Shown here: piece after piece, positions 9,031 to 16,678 of the stretch
How the letters are laid out: every line of letters starts with the position of its first letter
Numbering within the stretch: position 1 is the first letter of the stretch
Source of the DNA: Microbacterium sp. MYb66
GTDB lineage: Bacteria > Actinomycetota > Actinomycetes > Actinomycetales > Microbacteriaceae
DNA: 64,000 nt
Direction: 5' to 3'
NCBI RefSeq assembly: GCF_002979435.1
Contig: NZ_PCOV01000008.1
Location: 62,001 to 126,000, forward strand
Notes under the pieces: generated by a model
What the model was told of the DNA's origin: nothing
Databases searched by the model: none
What the model saw: the letters and a program-made list of their open reading frames with translations, nothing else
Program-made: the position numbers and the translations under genes

Positions 9031-9946
9031 CGGGCGCTTCCTGCAGGGTGCGTCGGGTGGTGAACACCCGGTCTTCCCCGCTGATCGGATCGACGAAGCG
9101 CAGCTCGCGCGCCAGCAGCTGCAGCGGGCGGTCGTAGTCGTCCGGCAGGTCTTCCTGCAGCTCGGGGTAGAAGCGGTCGTTGAGGATGCCGATACCGAGG
9201 GCGGCGAGATGCACCCGCAGCTGGTGCATCTTGCCGCTGTGCGGGCGCAGCAGCGTGTGCACCACACGGTCGTCGGCGCGGATCAGCTCGACGGCCGTCT
9301 CGGAGTTCGGCTCCTTGGCATCGTCGACCTGCACGCGCACCTGGCCCCGGAGCTTCTCGATGTTGTTGCGGTACACGACGGGGAACGAGGGGAGCGGTCG
9401 GTCCTCGGGAAGCGCTGAGACCGCCTCGTAGACCTTCTGCACCTGCCTCTTCTCGAAGAGCAGCTGGTAGGCGCCGCGGGTCGCGGGCCGCGTCGAGAAC
9501 ATCAACAGCCCCGCCGTGGCGCGGTCCAGGCGATGGATCGGCGCGAGGTCGGAGTTGTCGAGGAGGTTGCGCAGCCGCACCAGTGCGGAGTTCTGCAGGA
9601 ACTTGCCCCCCGGTGTGGTCGGCAGGAAGTGCGGCTTGTCGACGACCACCAGGTGGTCGTCCTGGTGCAGGATCTCGATCTCGAACGGGATCCGCGTCTC
9701 GACAGCCGGCTCGCGGTAGTACCAGACGAACTCGACGCTGCCCAGCGGCGCATCGCGGGGGACGGGCGTGCCGTCGGCCCGCACGATGTCGCCGCGGTCG
9801 AACCGCTCGAGCAGCCGCTCGGGGTCGAGGTGGAAGAAGCGCTCGACCATGTAGGCGGCGACGGTGGGCCACGGTCCGGTGAGCGGCGCATGCAATCGTG
9901 TCGCCCCCACGCCGTCGCGGACGGGGAGGGGAGAGGGCATGCCCAT
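9017..9946 (-). CDS. RluA-family RNA pseudouridine synthase
   Basis: 309 residues. The catalytic core has HRLDRATAGLLMF with the active-site Asp, preceded by DDHLVVVDKPHFLPT, and ends with HQLRVHLAALGIGILND, all hallmarks of RluA-type synthases that isomerise uridine in rRNA or tRNA. An N-terminal 85-residue extension includes a short S4-like region (FDRGDIVRADG). The target uridine cannot be told from sequence. There is no clear SD before the ATG at 9946. It lies 13 bases downstream of the MarR gene and may be cotranscribed with it. Confidence 0.9.
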   Translation of the reverse strand: MGMPSPLPVRDGVGATRLHAPLTGPWPTVAAYMVERFFHLDPERLLERFDRGDIVRADGTPVPRDAPLGSVEFVWYYREPAVETRIPFEIEILHQDDHLVVVDKPHFLPTTPGGKFLQNSALVRLRNLLDNSDLAPIHRLDRATAGLLMFSTRPATRGAYQLLFEKRQVQKVYEAVSALPEDRPLPSFPVVYRNNIEKLRGQVRVQVDDAKEPNSETAVELIRADDRVVHTLLRPHSGKMHQLRVHLAALGIGILNDRFYPELQEDLPDDYDRPLQLLARELRFVDPISGEDRVFTTRRTLQEAPVSDA

Positions 9947-9959
9947 CAGTCGCCGCCGC

Positions 9960-10454
9960 TCACGTGTCGAAGCTCAGGCTGAGCTTGCGCAGCAGTCCTG
10001 CGAGGCGATCCCTGTCGTTACGGGAGAGCGCTCGCAGCAGCTCGGCCTCGACGTCGACCAGCCGGGTGATGGCCGCGTCCACGCGCATGCGGCCGTCATC
10101 GGTCAGCGTCACCAGCACGCTGCGCCCGTCGCCGGGGTCCGCCTCGCGGCGCACGAACCGACGACCCACGAGACGGTCGATCCGGTTGGTCATCGTGCCG
10201 CTGGAGACGAGTGTCTGCTGCAGCAGCTGCTTGGGGGAGAGCTGGAACGGCGCACCCGCCCGGCGCAGGGCCGAGAGCACGTCCCACTCCCAGTGCTCCA
10301 GGTCGCTGCGGCGGAACACGTCACGGCGGGCGCGATCGAGGTGACGCGACAGGCGATCCATCCGCGAGAGCACCTCGAGAGGCGAGAAGTCGAGGTCGGG
10401 ACGCTGGGTGTTCCACGCGCCGACGATCCGGTCGACCTCATCCACCTCGCTCAT
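9960..10454 (-). CDS. MarR family transcriptional regulator
   Basis: 164 residues with a MarR fold: LEHWEWDVLSALRRAG, recognition segment LLQQTLVSSGTMTNRIDRL, and a wing ADPGDGRSVLVTLTDDG. The ATG is preceded by a GATAAT -10 box (10466-10461) with 6 bases between, so it is probably leaderless. Its position upstream of the pseudouridine synthase and downstream of a GNAT gene on the same strand gives no clear target. Confidence 0.9.
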   Translation of the reverse strand: MSEVDEVDRIVGAWNTQRPDLDFSPLEVLSRMDRLSRHLDRARRDVFRRSDLEHWEWDVLSALRRAGAPFQLSPKQLLQQTLVSSGTMTNRIDRLVGRRFVRREADPGDGRSVLVTLTDDGRMRVDAAITRLVDVEAELLRALSRNDRDRLAGLLRKLSLSFDT

Positions 10455-10461
10455 CCGCCCA

Positions 10462-10959
10462 TTATCGCGTGCGCGGAGCCGGAATGACGGACGCCGCGGG
10501 CAGGGTGAGCGTCATGAAGGTGCTGTAGGGGTCGGGGAGGTAGCGACCGAACGGTCCGCACTCCTGGAAACCCGCCGCCGCGTACATCGCGCGGGCCGGG
10601 ACGAAGAACTCGGCGCTCCCGGTCTCGAGCGAGAGCCGACGGATGCCGCGGGCCTCCGCATCCGCGAGGAGGAAGGTCAGCATCGACCGCCCCAGTCCCT
10701 GGCCGCGGAGGGCGGGGTCGGTGCGCATCGACTTGAGCTCCTCGTGCCCGTCCTCGACCGCCGCCAACGCGCCGGTCGCGACGGGACGACCGTCGACCGA
10801 ACCCGCGAACAGACGCACGCCCGGGGCGAGCAGTCGCTCGAAGACCAGCGCGTGACGGCTCTCCGCCGGAGCGGTGTGCTCCAACTCGGCATGGTGTGCG
10901 ACCAGGAACTCGGCGAGGGCGGGGGTGGCGGTCTCGACGCGTTCGATCACGATGCTCAT
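10462..10959 (-). CDS. GNAT family N-acetyltransferase
   Basis: 165 residues. The acetyl-CoA site reads LKSMRTDPALRGQGLGRSML (motif A with RGQGLG), followed by an AEARGIRRLSLETG strand-helix and a C-terminal FVPARAMYAAAGF typical of GNAT motif B. The substrate is unknown. The ATG at 10959 is chosen because a longer in-frame extension would run antisense through the tRNA-Gln gene. The stop lies 7 bases from the MarR start. Confidence 0.88.
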   Translation of the reverse strand: MSIVIERVETATPALAEFLVAHHAELEHTAPAESRHALVFERLLAPGVRLFAGSVDGRPVATGALAAVEDGHEELKSMRTDPALRGQGLGRSMLTFLLADAEARGIRRLSLETGSAEFFVPARAMYAAAGFQECGPFGRYLPDPYSTFMTLTLPAASVIPAPRTR

Positions 10960-11070
10960 GTCGTCAGCATCGCAGAGCCGTGTTTCGGAGGTGTGACCGG
11001 CGCGGGTGTCAGCGGAAGCGGGGCCGGAGCATGGCAGACTTGTCCCCGCGGCGTCCTCGGGACGCTGCGG

Positions 11071-11142
11071 TCCGCCGTGGTGTAATGGCAGCACGACAGC
11101 CTTTGGAGCTGTTAGGTCTAGGTTCGAGTCCTGGCGGCGGAG
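11071..11142 (+). tRNA. trnQ: tRNA-Gln (anticodon UUG)
   Basis: Cloverleaf read directly: acceptor arms TCCGCCG (11071-11077) and CGGCGGA (11135-11141), discriminator G at 11142, D-arm TGGTGTAATGGCAGCA, anticodon stem ACAGC/GCTGT around loop CTTTGGA giving anticodon TTG, and T-loop GGTTCGAGTCC. CCA is not encoded: the base after the discriminator is C, then the glmU ATG. It decodes CAA glutamine codons, which are rare in this GC-rich DNA. Confidence 0.97.
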
Positions 11143-11143
11143 C

Positions 11144-12574
11144 ATGACTGGGAACAATCTCGCCATCATCGTCCTCGCCGCAGGTCAGGGCACGCGCATG
11201 AAGTCGCGCCTGCCCAAGGTGCTGCATCCGATCAGCGGCCGCCCGCTGGTCGGGCACGTGCTGACCACCGCCGCGCGGCTGCAGGCCGCGCACGTCGAGG
11301 TGGTCGTGCGGCATGAGCGCGACCAGGTGGTCGCAGCCCTCGCGAAGGACTACCCCGACGCGGTGTTCGTCGATCAGGACGACGTCCCCGGCACCGGTCG
11401 CGCCGTGCAGGTGGCCGTCGATGCCCTCCCGGACGACTTCGACGGCGATGTCCTCGTCCTCTCCGGCGACTGCCCGCTGGCCGACGTCGACACCCTCTCC
11501 GCTTTCGTGGCCGAGCACCGCGCTTCCGGTGCACCCGCGACGCTGATGACGGCGCTGGTGGAGGACCCGACCGGATACGGGCGGGTCGTCCGCGACGCCG
11601 ACGGCGGGGTCGACCGCATCGTCGAGCAGAAGGACGCCGACCCCGACGAGGCAGCCGTCCGCGAGATCAACGCCGGGATGTACGTGTTCCGCGCCGCGAC
11701 CCTTCGCACCTACCTGCCGCAGCTGAGCCTCGACAACGCCCAGCGCGAGATGTATCTGACCGACGTCCCCGGCCTGCTGCGCCGCGACGGCGACCGGGTG
11801 GCGGCATCCGTCGTCTCCGACGTCACGGTGACCTACGGCGTGAACGATCGTGCCCAGCTGGCCCTGGTCGGCCGCCTGCTCAACCAGCGCATCGTGCGTC
11901 GCTGGCAGCTCGAGGGCGTCACCGTGATCGACCCGGCGACGACGTGGATCGACGACGACGCGAAGCTCTCGCCCGACGTCACGATCCTCCCGAACACGCA
12001 GATCCTGCGCGCCACGGTCATCGCCCCCGGTGCCATCGTCGGCCCGGACACCACACTGGTCGACTGCGAGGTCGGCGAAGACGCGATCGTCCGCCGCACC
12101 GATGCCACCCTCGCCGTGATCGGCGCCGAGGCCACCGTCGGCCCGTTCTCCTTCCTGCGTCCCGGAACCGTCCTGGGTGCGAGGGGCAAGATCGGCGCGT
12201 ACGTCGAGACCAAGAACGCCGAGATCGGCGAAGGCAGCAAGGTCCCGCACCTCTCGTACGTCGGCGATGCGACGATCGGCCGCGGCGTGAACCTCGGCGC
12301 GAGCACCATCACCGCCAACTACGACGACGTGCACAAGCACCGCACCGAGATCGGCGACGAGGTGCACACCGGGTCGCACACGGTGCTCGTCGCGCCCGTT
12401 AGGCTGGGTGCGGGCGCGAAGACCGGCGCCGGCGCGGTCGTCCGCAAGGACGTTCCGGCCGGAGCACTGGCCATGACCGTTGCACCCCAGCGCAATGTCG
12501 AGGGCTGGGTCGAGAAGAACAGAGCAGGCACGGGTGCGGCGGACGCTGCGTCCCGGGAGAAATCGGCGGAGTAG
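11144..12574 (+). CDS. glmU: bifunctional UDP-N-acetylglucosamine diphosphorylase/glucosamine-1-phosphate N-acetyltransferase
   Basis: 476 residues, full GlmU length. The N-terminal uridylyltransferase domain has LAAGQGTRMKSRLPKVLHP (residues 10-28) and LSGDCPL. The C-terminal left-handed beta-helix carries hexapeptide repeats, PFSFLRPGT, an acetyl-CoA site HLSYVGDA, and NLGASTITANYDD. It makes UDP-GlcNAc for peptidoglycan. The ATG begins 2 bases after the tRNA-Gln discriminator, and the only SD-like sequence (GGCGGCGGAG) is the tRNA acceptor strand itself. glmU-prs order is widespread in actinobacteria. Confidence 0.97.
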   Translation: MTGNNLAIIVLAAGQGTRMKSRLPKVLHPISGRPLVGHVLTTAARLQAAHVEVVVRHERDQVVAALAKDYPDAVFVDQDDVPGTGRAVQVAVDALPDDFDGDVLVLSGDCPLADVDTLSAFVAEHRASGAPATLMTALVEDPTGYGRVVRDADGGVDRIVEQKDADPDEAAVREINAGMYVFRAATLRTYLPQLSLDNAQREMYLTDVPGLLRRDGDRVAASVVSDVTVTYGVNDRAQLALVGRLLNQRIVRRWQLEGVTVIDPATTWIDDDAKLSPDVTILPNTQILRATVIAPGAIVGPDTTLVDCEVGEDAIVRRTDATLAVIGAEATVGPFSFLRPGTVLGARGKIGAYVETKNAEIGEGSKVPHLSYVGDATIGRGVNLGASTITANYDDVHKHRTEIGDEVHTGSHTVLVAPVRLGAGAKTGAGAVVRKDVPAGALAMTVAPQRNVEGWVEKNRAGTGAADAASREKSAE

Positions 12575-12581
12575 GCGGAGC

Positions 12582-13616
12582 ATGGCGCGCAAGAAGAAGA
12601 CGGTCGATCTGGATCGCGACAACGGCGTGGCACCCGGGATCATCGCCAAGACCAAGAAGCGCCTGGTCGTCGCGGGCGGGCGTTCCCACCCCGCTCTGAC
12701 AGCGGACGTCGCCGAGGCCCTCGGCACCGAGAACGCACCGGTCGAGCACCGCACGTTCGCGTCGGGCGAGATCTACGCCCGATTCGAGGTCTCGATCCGC
12801 GGCGTCGATCTCTTCCTGATCCAGACGTTCGGCGAGCCGGTCAACGAGTGGCTCATGGAGACGCTCATCATGATCGACGCCGCCAAGCGCGCATCGGCCA
12901 AGCGCATCACCGTCGTCGCCCCGTACTATCCGTATTCGCGTCAGGACAAGAAGGGCAGGGGCCGCGAGCCCATCAGCGCCCGTCTGGTGGCCGACCTGCT
13001 GAAGACCGCCGGTGCCGACCGCGTCATGAGCGTCGACCTGCACGCGGCTCAGATCCAGGGCTTCTTCGACGGACCCGTCGATCACCTGTTCGCCAAGCCG
13101 GTCCTGCTCGACTACTTCCAGCGCACCCTGTCCCCGGAGGACCGCGAGATCCTCACCGTGGTCTCGCCGGACATGGGCCGCGTGCGCGTCGCCGACACCT
13201 GGTCGGACAGCCTCGGCGCCCCGCTGGCGATCATCCACAAGCGTCGCGACCCGAAGGTCGCCAACCAGGTCTCGGTGCACGAGATCGTCGGTGCCGTCGA
13301 GGGTCGCACCTGTCTTCTCGTCGACGACATGATCGACACCGGCGGAACCATCGTCAAGGCCGCCCAGGCGCTCAAGGCCGCCGGCGCCCACCGTGTCATC
13401 GTCGCGGCCACGCACGCGATCTTCAGCGACCCGGCGTCCGACCGGCTGCAGGACGCATCGATCGATGAGGTCGTGATCACCGACACGATCCCGCTCACGG
13501 AGTCGCGTCGCTGGGACAAGCTCACGATCCTGCCGATCGCGCCCCTGCTCGCCCGAGCCATCCACGAGGTGTTCGAGGACGGCTCCGTGACGAGCATGTT
13601 CGGCGGCGACGCGTAA
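12582..13616 (+). CDS. prs: ribose-phosphate diphosphokinase (PRPP synthetase)
   Basis: 344 residues. Family segments are clear: FASGEIYARFEVSIRG, the catalytic flexible-loop region YYPYSRQDKKGRGREP, and the PRPP-binding loop LVDDMIDTGGTIVKAA. It makes PRPP from ribose 5-phosphate and ATP for nucleotide, His and Trp synthesis. It starts 7 bases after glmU with SD GGCGGAG. It has a basic N-terminal extension of about 25 residues (MARKKKTVDL) relative to the shortest homologues. Confidence 0.96.
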   Translation: MARKKKTVDLDRDNGVAPGIIAKTKKRLVVAGGRSHPALTADVAEALGTENAPVEHRTFASGEIYARFEVSIRGVDLFLIQTFGEPVNEWLMETLIMIDAAKRASAKRITVVAPYYPYSRQDKKGRGREPISARLVADLLKTAGADRVMSVDLHAAQIQGFFDGPVDHLFAKPVLLDYFQRTLSPEDREILTVVSPDMGRVRVADTWSDSLGAPLAIIHKRRDPKVANQVSVHEIVGAVEGRTCLLVDDMIDTGGTIVKAAQALKAAGAHRVIVAATHAIFSDPASDRLQDASIDEVVITDTIPLTESRRWDKLTILPIAPLLARAIHEVFEDGSVTSMFGGDA

Positions 13617-13709
13617 CGCATCGTCACGGCACAGCCCGCGCATAGCCGTGGTGCTTACGGTCGAATGGTCGACGATCGAGTCGACCGACACCGAGCCGGG
13701 AGGACCACC

Positions 13710-14186
13710 ATGATCCGCACGACCGTACCGACCTCTGTCCGCAAGGGATCCGCCCTCCTCGGCATCGCGGGGCTGTTCGTCCTCGCGGGGTGCTCCGGCG
13801 CCACCGATGCCGCTGACACCTCGTCCGACGGCGGCAGCACGCCGGACGCCGGCTCGTCTTCGGAGTCGTCCGGCGGCGACGCCACTGCGACCTACGCCGA
13901 CGGCTCCTACACCGCCGACGGTTCCTACCAGACCCCGGAGACGGTCGAGAAGATCTCCGTCACCCTGACCCTCGCCGACGGTGTCGTGACCGACGTGGAG
14001 GTCACAGGAGACCCGCAGGCTCCCGAGACGGAGCAGTACCAGGGCCAGTTCATCGCCGGGATCGCCGACGAGGTCGAGGGCAAGTCGATCGACGAGCTGA
14101 ACGTCAGCCGGGTCGCCGGCTCCTCGCTCACCAGCGGCGGCTTCAACGCGGCGGTCGAGTCGATCAAGGAACAGGCCGCCGCCTAG
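13710..14186 (+). CDS. FMN-binding domain lipoprotein
   Basis: 158 residues. A signal peptide with lipobox LAGC (Cys28) is followed by a Ser/Gly/Asp linker to about 65 and a single FMN_bind domain (DGSYTADGSY to the end). The C-terminal S-S-L-T-S-G-G segment (residues 138-144) sits where FMN_bind proteins have the Ser/Thr that receives covalent FMN through a phosphoester bond. The next gene encodes ApbE, the enzyme that makes that bond. Inference: an outward-facing, membrane-anchored flavoprotein electron carrier. The start at 13710 follows GGGAGGACC; an in-frame ATG at 13665 would bury the signal peptide. Confidence 0.9.
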   Translation: MIRTTVPTSVRKGSALLGIAGLFVLAGCSGATDAADTSSDGGSTPDAGSSSESSGGDATATYADGSYTADGSYQTPETVEKISVTLTLADGVVTDVEVTGDPQAPETEQYQGQFIAGIADEVEGKSIDELNVSRVAGSSLTSGGFNAAVESIKEQAAA

Positions 14187-14200
14187 GCGCCGGAAGCCGT

Positions 14201-15082
14201 ATGGCGATCTGGCGCTTCGAGGCGATCGGAACGCACTGGGAGGTCGAGACGACCGACCCGCTCGGCGATGCCGTCCGCGCCGAAGTGGCCGCCGAGGTCG
14301 AGCGGTTCGACCGCGAGTGGTCGCGGTTCCGCCAGGATTCCGACGTCACCCGGCTCGGCAGGGAGGGCGGTGACCTCGTTTCGACCGATGCCGGCGTGAT
14401 GCTCGATGCGTATCGCGCGCTCTCCGCGGCGACGGCCGGCGCGGTGAACCCTCTGGTGGCCGACAGCCTCAGCGCGCTCGGCTACGACGCCGACTACACG
14501 CTCGTCGCCGGAGACCCGGTTCGCGCCCCGGCGGCCTGGGAGGAGCAGCTGTCCTGGACCGCGACGCAGGTGGCGGCATCCGAGCCTGCGCTCCTCGACG
14601 TCGGCGCGGTCGGCAAAGGGCGTCTGGTCGACCTCGTGTCCGACGTGCTGGCTTCGATCCCCGGAGACGTCGTGATCGATGCGGGCGGTGACATGCGGGT
14701 GCGGGGCGAGGCCGTGCGCGTCGGTCTCGAGCATCCGTACGACCCGCAGAAGGCCATCGGTGTGGTCGAGCTCCAGGACCGGGCGCTGTGCGCCTCGGCG
14801 GTCAACCGTCGATCGTGGGGGAGCGGTCTGCATCATGTGCTCGACGCCCGCACCGGGCTCCCCGTGCGCACGTGGGCGGCGACCTGGGCGCTCGCTCCGG
14901 ACGCGATGACGGCGGATGCCCTCGCGTCGGCGCTCTTCTTCGACGGCGGGCCCGCGCTGGCAGAGACCTGGGGTGCGGAGTGGGTCCGCATGAGCACCGA
15001 CGGACGGGTGCAGCGTTCGCCCGGGTGTCCCGCAGAGCTCTTCCTGGGCGGGAGAGCAGCACCCCCGGGATCCGGGAATTAG
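14201..15082 (+). CDS. apbE: FAD:protein FMN transferase (ApbE)
   Basis: 293 residues. ApbE landmarks are FRQDSDVTRL, DVGAVGKGRLVD, the flavin site VIDAGGDMRVRG, and the metal/catalytic motif RTWAATWALAPDAMTADAL. It transfers FMN from FAD to a Thr/Ser of FMN_bind-type proteins; the adjacent lipoprotein is the obvious substrate. I see no signal peptide, so flavinylation would occur in the cytoplasm unless export uses another route. The ATG has GGAAG about 5 bases upstream. It lies 14 bases after the lipoprotein gene and 6 before the next gene, an operon. Confidence 0.93.
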   Translation: MAIWRFEAIGTHWEVETTDPLGDAVRAEVAAEVERFDREWSRFRQDSDVTRLGREGGDLVSTDAGVMLDAYRALSAATAGAVNPLVADSLSALGYDADYTLVAGDPVRAPAAWEEQLSWTATQVAASEPALLDVGAVGKGRLVDLVSDVLASIPGDVVIDAGGDMRVRGEAVRVGLEHPYDPQKAIGVVELQDRALCASAVNRRSWGSGLHHVLDARTGLPVRTWAATWALAPDAMTADALASALFFDGGPALAETWGAEWVRMSTDGRVQRSPGCPAELFLGGRAAPPGSGN

Positions 15083-15088
15083 GGAAGA

Positions 15089-16672
15089 GTGGAGAACGTG
15101 ATCACCTCATTCGCCGCCGCACGTCAGCGGGTCCTCGCGGTGCTGGGCTCCCTGTCGATGTACCGCCTCGTGCTCTTCGCGCTCATCGCCCTCGCCGTCA
15201 TCGCGTTCGTGTTGTCGCTCGCCGGAGTGATCGTCTCGCCGACACCGGTGGAACTCGTGGCATCCTTCCTCGTGCTGGCCGCCGTCATCTCGGTCGTCGA
15301 CGCCGTCGCGCAGCGCATCCTGAGGCTGCCGTGGCGCATCGAGTCGTCTCTGGTCACGGCCCTGATCCTGCTGTTCGTGCTTCGCCCCGGCCTCGAGCCG
15401 TCCGCCCTGTTCGGCCTCGCGATCGCGGGGGCCGTCGCCAGCGTGTCGAAGTATCTGATCGCATGGCGCGGACGCCATATCTTCAACCCGGCCGCCTTCG
15501 GCGCGGCCGTCGTGTCGATCCTCGGCGCGTTCGGGGCGTTCGACTGGTTGGGCACCTCGTCCTCGTGGTGGGTCGGCACACCGGTTCTGACGATCCCCGT
15601 CGCGGTCCTCGGTCTCGCGGTGCTGTGGCGCACCGAGAAGGTGCGCGTGGTGCTGGTGTTCCTGCTCGTCGCCGTCGTCACCTCGGTGGTACGACAGGCG
15701 GTGCAGGCCGCGCAGTTCGACATCGGCTTCGATGCGCTCACGGCCCTGCAGTTCGCGCTGCTGCAGTCGCCGTTCCTGTTCCTCGGAGCGTTCATGCTCT
15801 CCGAACCCCTCACACTCCCGCCGCGTCGTCGGCAGCAGTTCGCCGTGGCCGCCGTGGTCGGAATCCTCGCCGGGTGGCCGATCTCCGTGGCCGGACTGTT
15901 CACGCTCGGCCAGGAGCGCGCTCTGCTGATCGGCAACCTGGTGGCGTTCGCCTTCGCCCTCCGCGGATCGGTGCGACTCGTGCTCGAGCGGCGCGAGTTC
16001 GTCACGCCGACCGCTCAAGAACTCACCTTCCGGGCCAGGGGGCGGGTCCGCTTCCTTCCGGGGCAGTATCTGGAGCTCGACGTCCCGCACCACCGGCCGG
16101 ATGCACGCGGAACGCGCCGCGAGTTCAGCATCGTGTCGGCGCCGGCCGATCTGCCGACGCTGCGCATCGCCTACAAGAACGGCGACCAGAAGCACCCCTC
16201 GAGCTACAAGCGCGCATTGGCCGCGGCCGAGCCCGGCGCGACGTTCGCCGTGACCGGCACCTGGGGGGACTTCATCCTGCCGCGGGGCGACCACCCGGTG
16301 CTGATGGTGGCCGCGGGTATCGGCGTCACCCCGTTCGTGTCCCAGCTGCGTCAGCTGCAGGCCACGGGGCAGCACCGTGACGTGGTGCTCGTGTACGTGG
16401 CCGCCGAGGCTGCTGAGCTGGCATTCCGCGAGGAGCTCGCCGCGACCGGCGTGCGCACCGTCGTGTTCACCCGGGACGAGCCCGTCGACCTGCCCGCGCA
16501 CTGGACCTGGGCCCGGGGCGCGCGGCTGGATGCGGAGAGCCTCGAGCGGGCCGTCGCCGACCTCGGCACGCGGCACGCCTTCATCTCGGGGCCGCCGCGG
16601 CTGATCGCCGACCTCGCTCCCGCGCTGCAGAAGGCGCGCAGCCTCACCACCGACGCCTTCGCGGGGTACTGA
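15089..16672 (+). CDS. fusion of NqrB/RnfD-like membrane domain and FAD/NAD(P)H ferredoxin-reductase domain
   Basis: 527 residues. The first 290 or so are a hydrophobic, multi-spanning region with NqrB/RnfD-type motifs: RGRHIFNPAAFGAA (about 125-140) and FMLSEPLTLPP (about 235-245). I see no S-G-A-T flavinylation motif in it. The C-terminal 210 residues are a ferredoxin-NADP reductase-like module: FAD-binding RREFSIVSAP, phosphate loop GTWGDFILP, and NAD-binding VAAGIGVTPFVSQL. Inference: it takes electrons from cytosolic NAD(P)H across the membrane to the FMN lipoprotein encoded two genes upstream. The GTG at 15089 follows AGGGAAGA. It is convergent with the sensor kinase gene, 6 bases apart. 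Confidence 0.88.
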   Translation: MENVITSFAAARQRVLAVLGSLSMYRLVLFALIALAVIAFVLSLAGVIVSPTPVELVASFLVLAAVISVVDAVAQRILRLPWRIESSLVTALILLFVLRPGLEPSALFGLAIAGAVASVSKYLIAWRGRHIFNPAAFGAAVVSILGAFGAFDWLGTSSSWWVGTPVLTIPVAVLGLAVLWRTEKVRVVLVFLLVAVVTSVVRQAVQAAQFDIGFDALTALQFALLQSPFLFLGAFMLSEPLTLPPRRRQQFAVAAVVGILAGWPISVAGLFTLGQERALLIGNLVAFAFALRGSVRLVLERREFVTPTAQELTFRARGRVRFLPGQYLELDVPHHRPDARGTRREFSIVSAPADLPTLRIAYKNGDQKHPSSYKRALAAAEPGATFAVTGTWGDFILPRGDHPVLMVAAGIGVTPFVSQLRQLQATGQHRDVVLVYVAAEAAELAFREELAATGVRTVVFTRDEPVDLPAHWTWARGARLDAESLERAVADLGTRHAFISGPPRLIADLAPALQKARSLTTDAFAGY

Positions 16673-16678
16673 CGCCGA

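Noticed and set aside
10960-11169. N-terminal extension of the GNAT gene
   Set aside because: It would read antisense through the tRNA-Gln gene and adds no family sequence; ATG 10959 is the better start.
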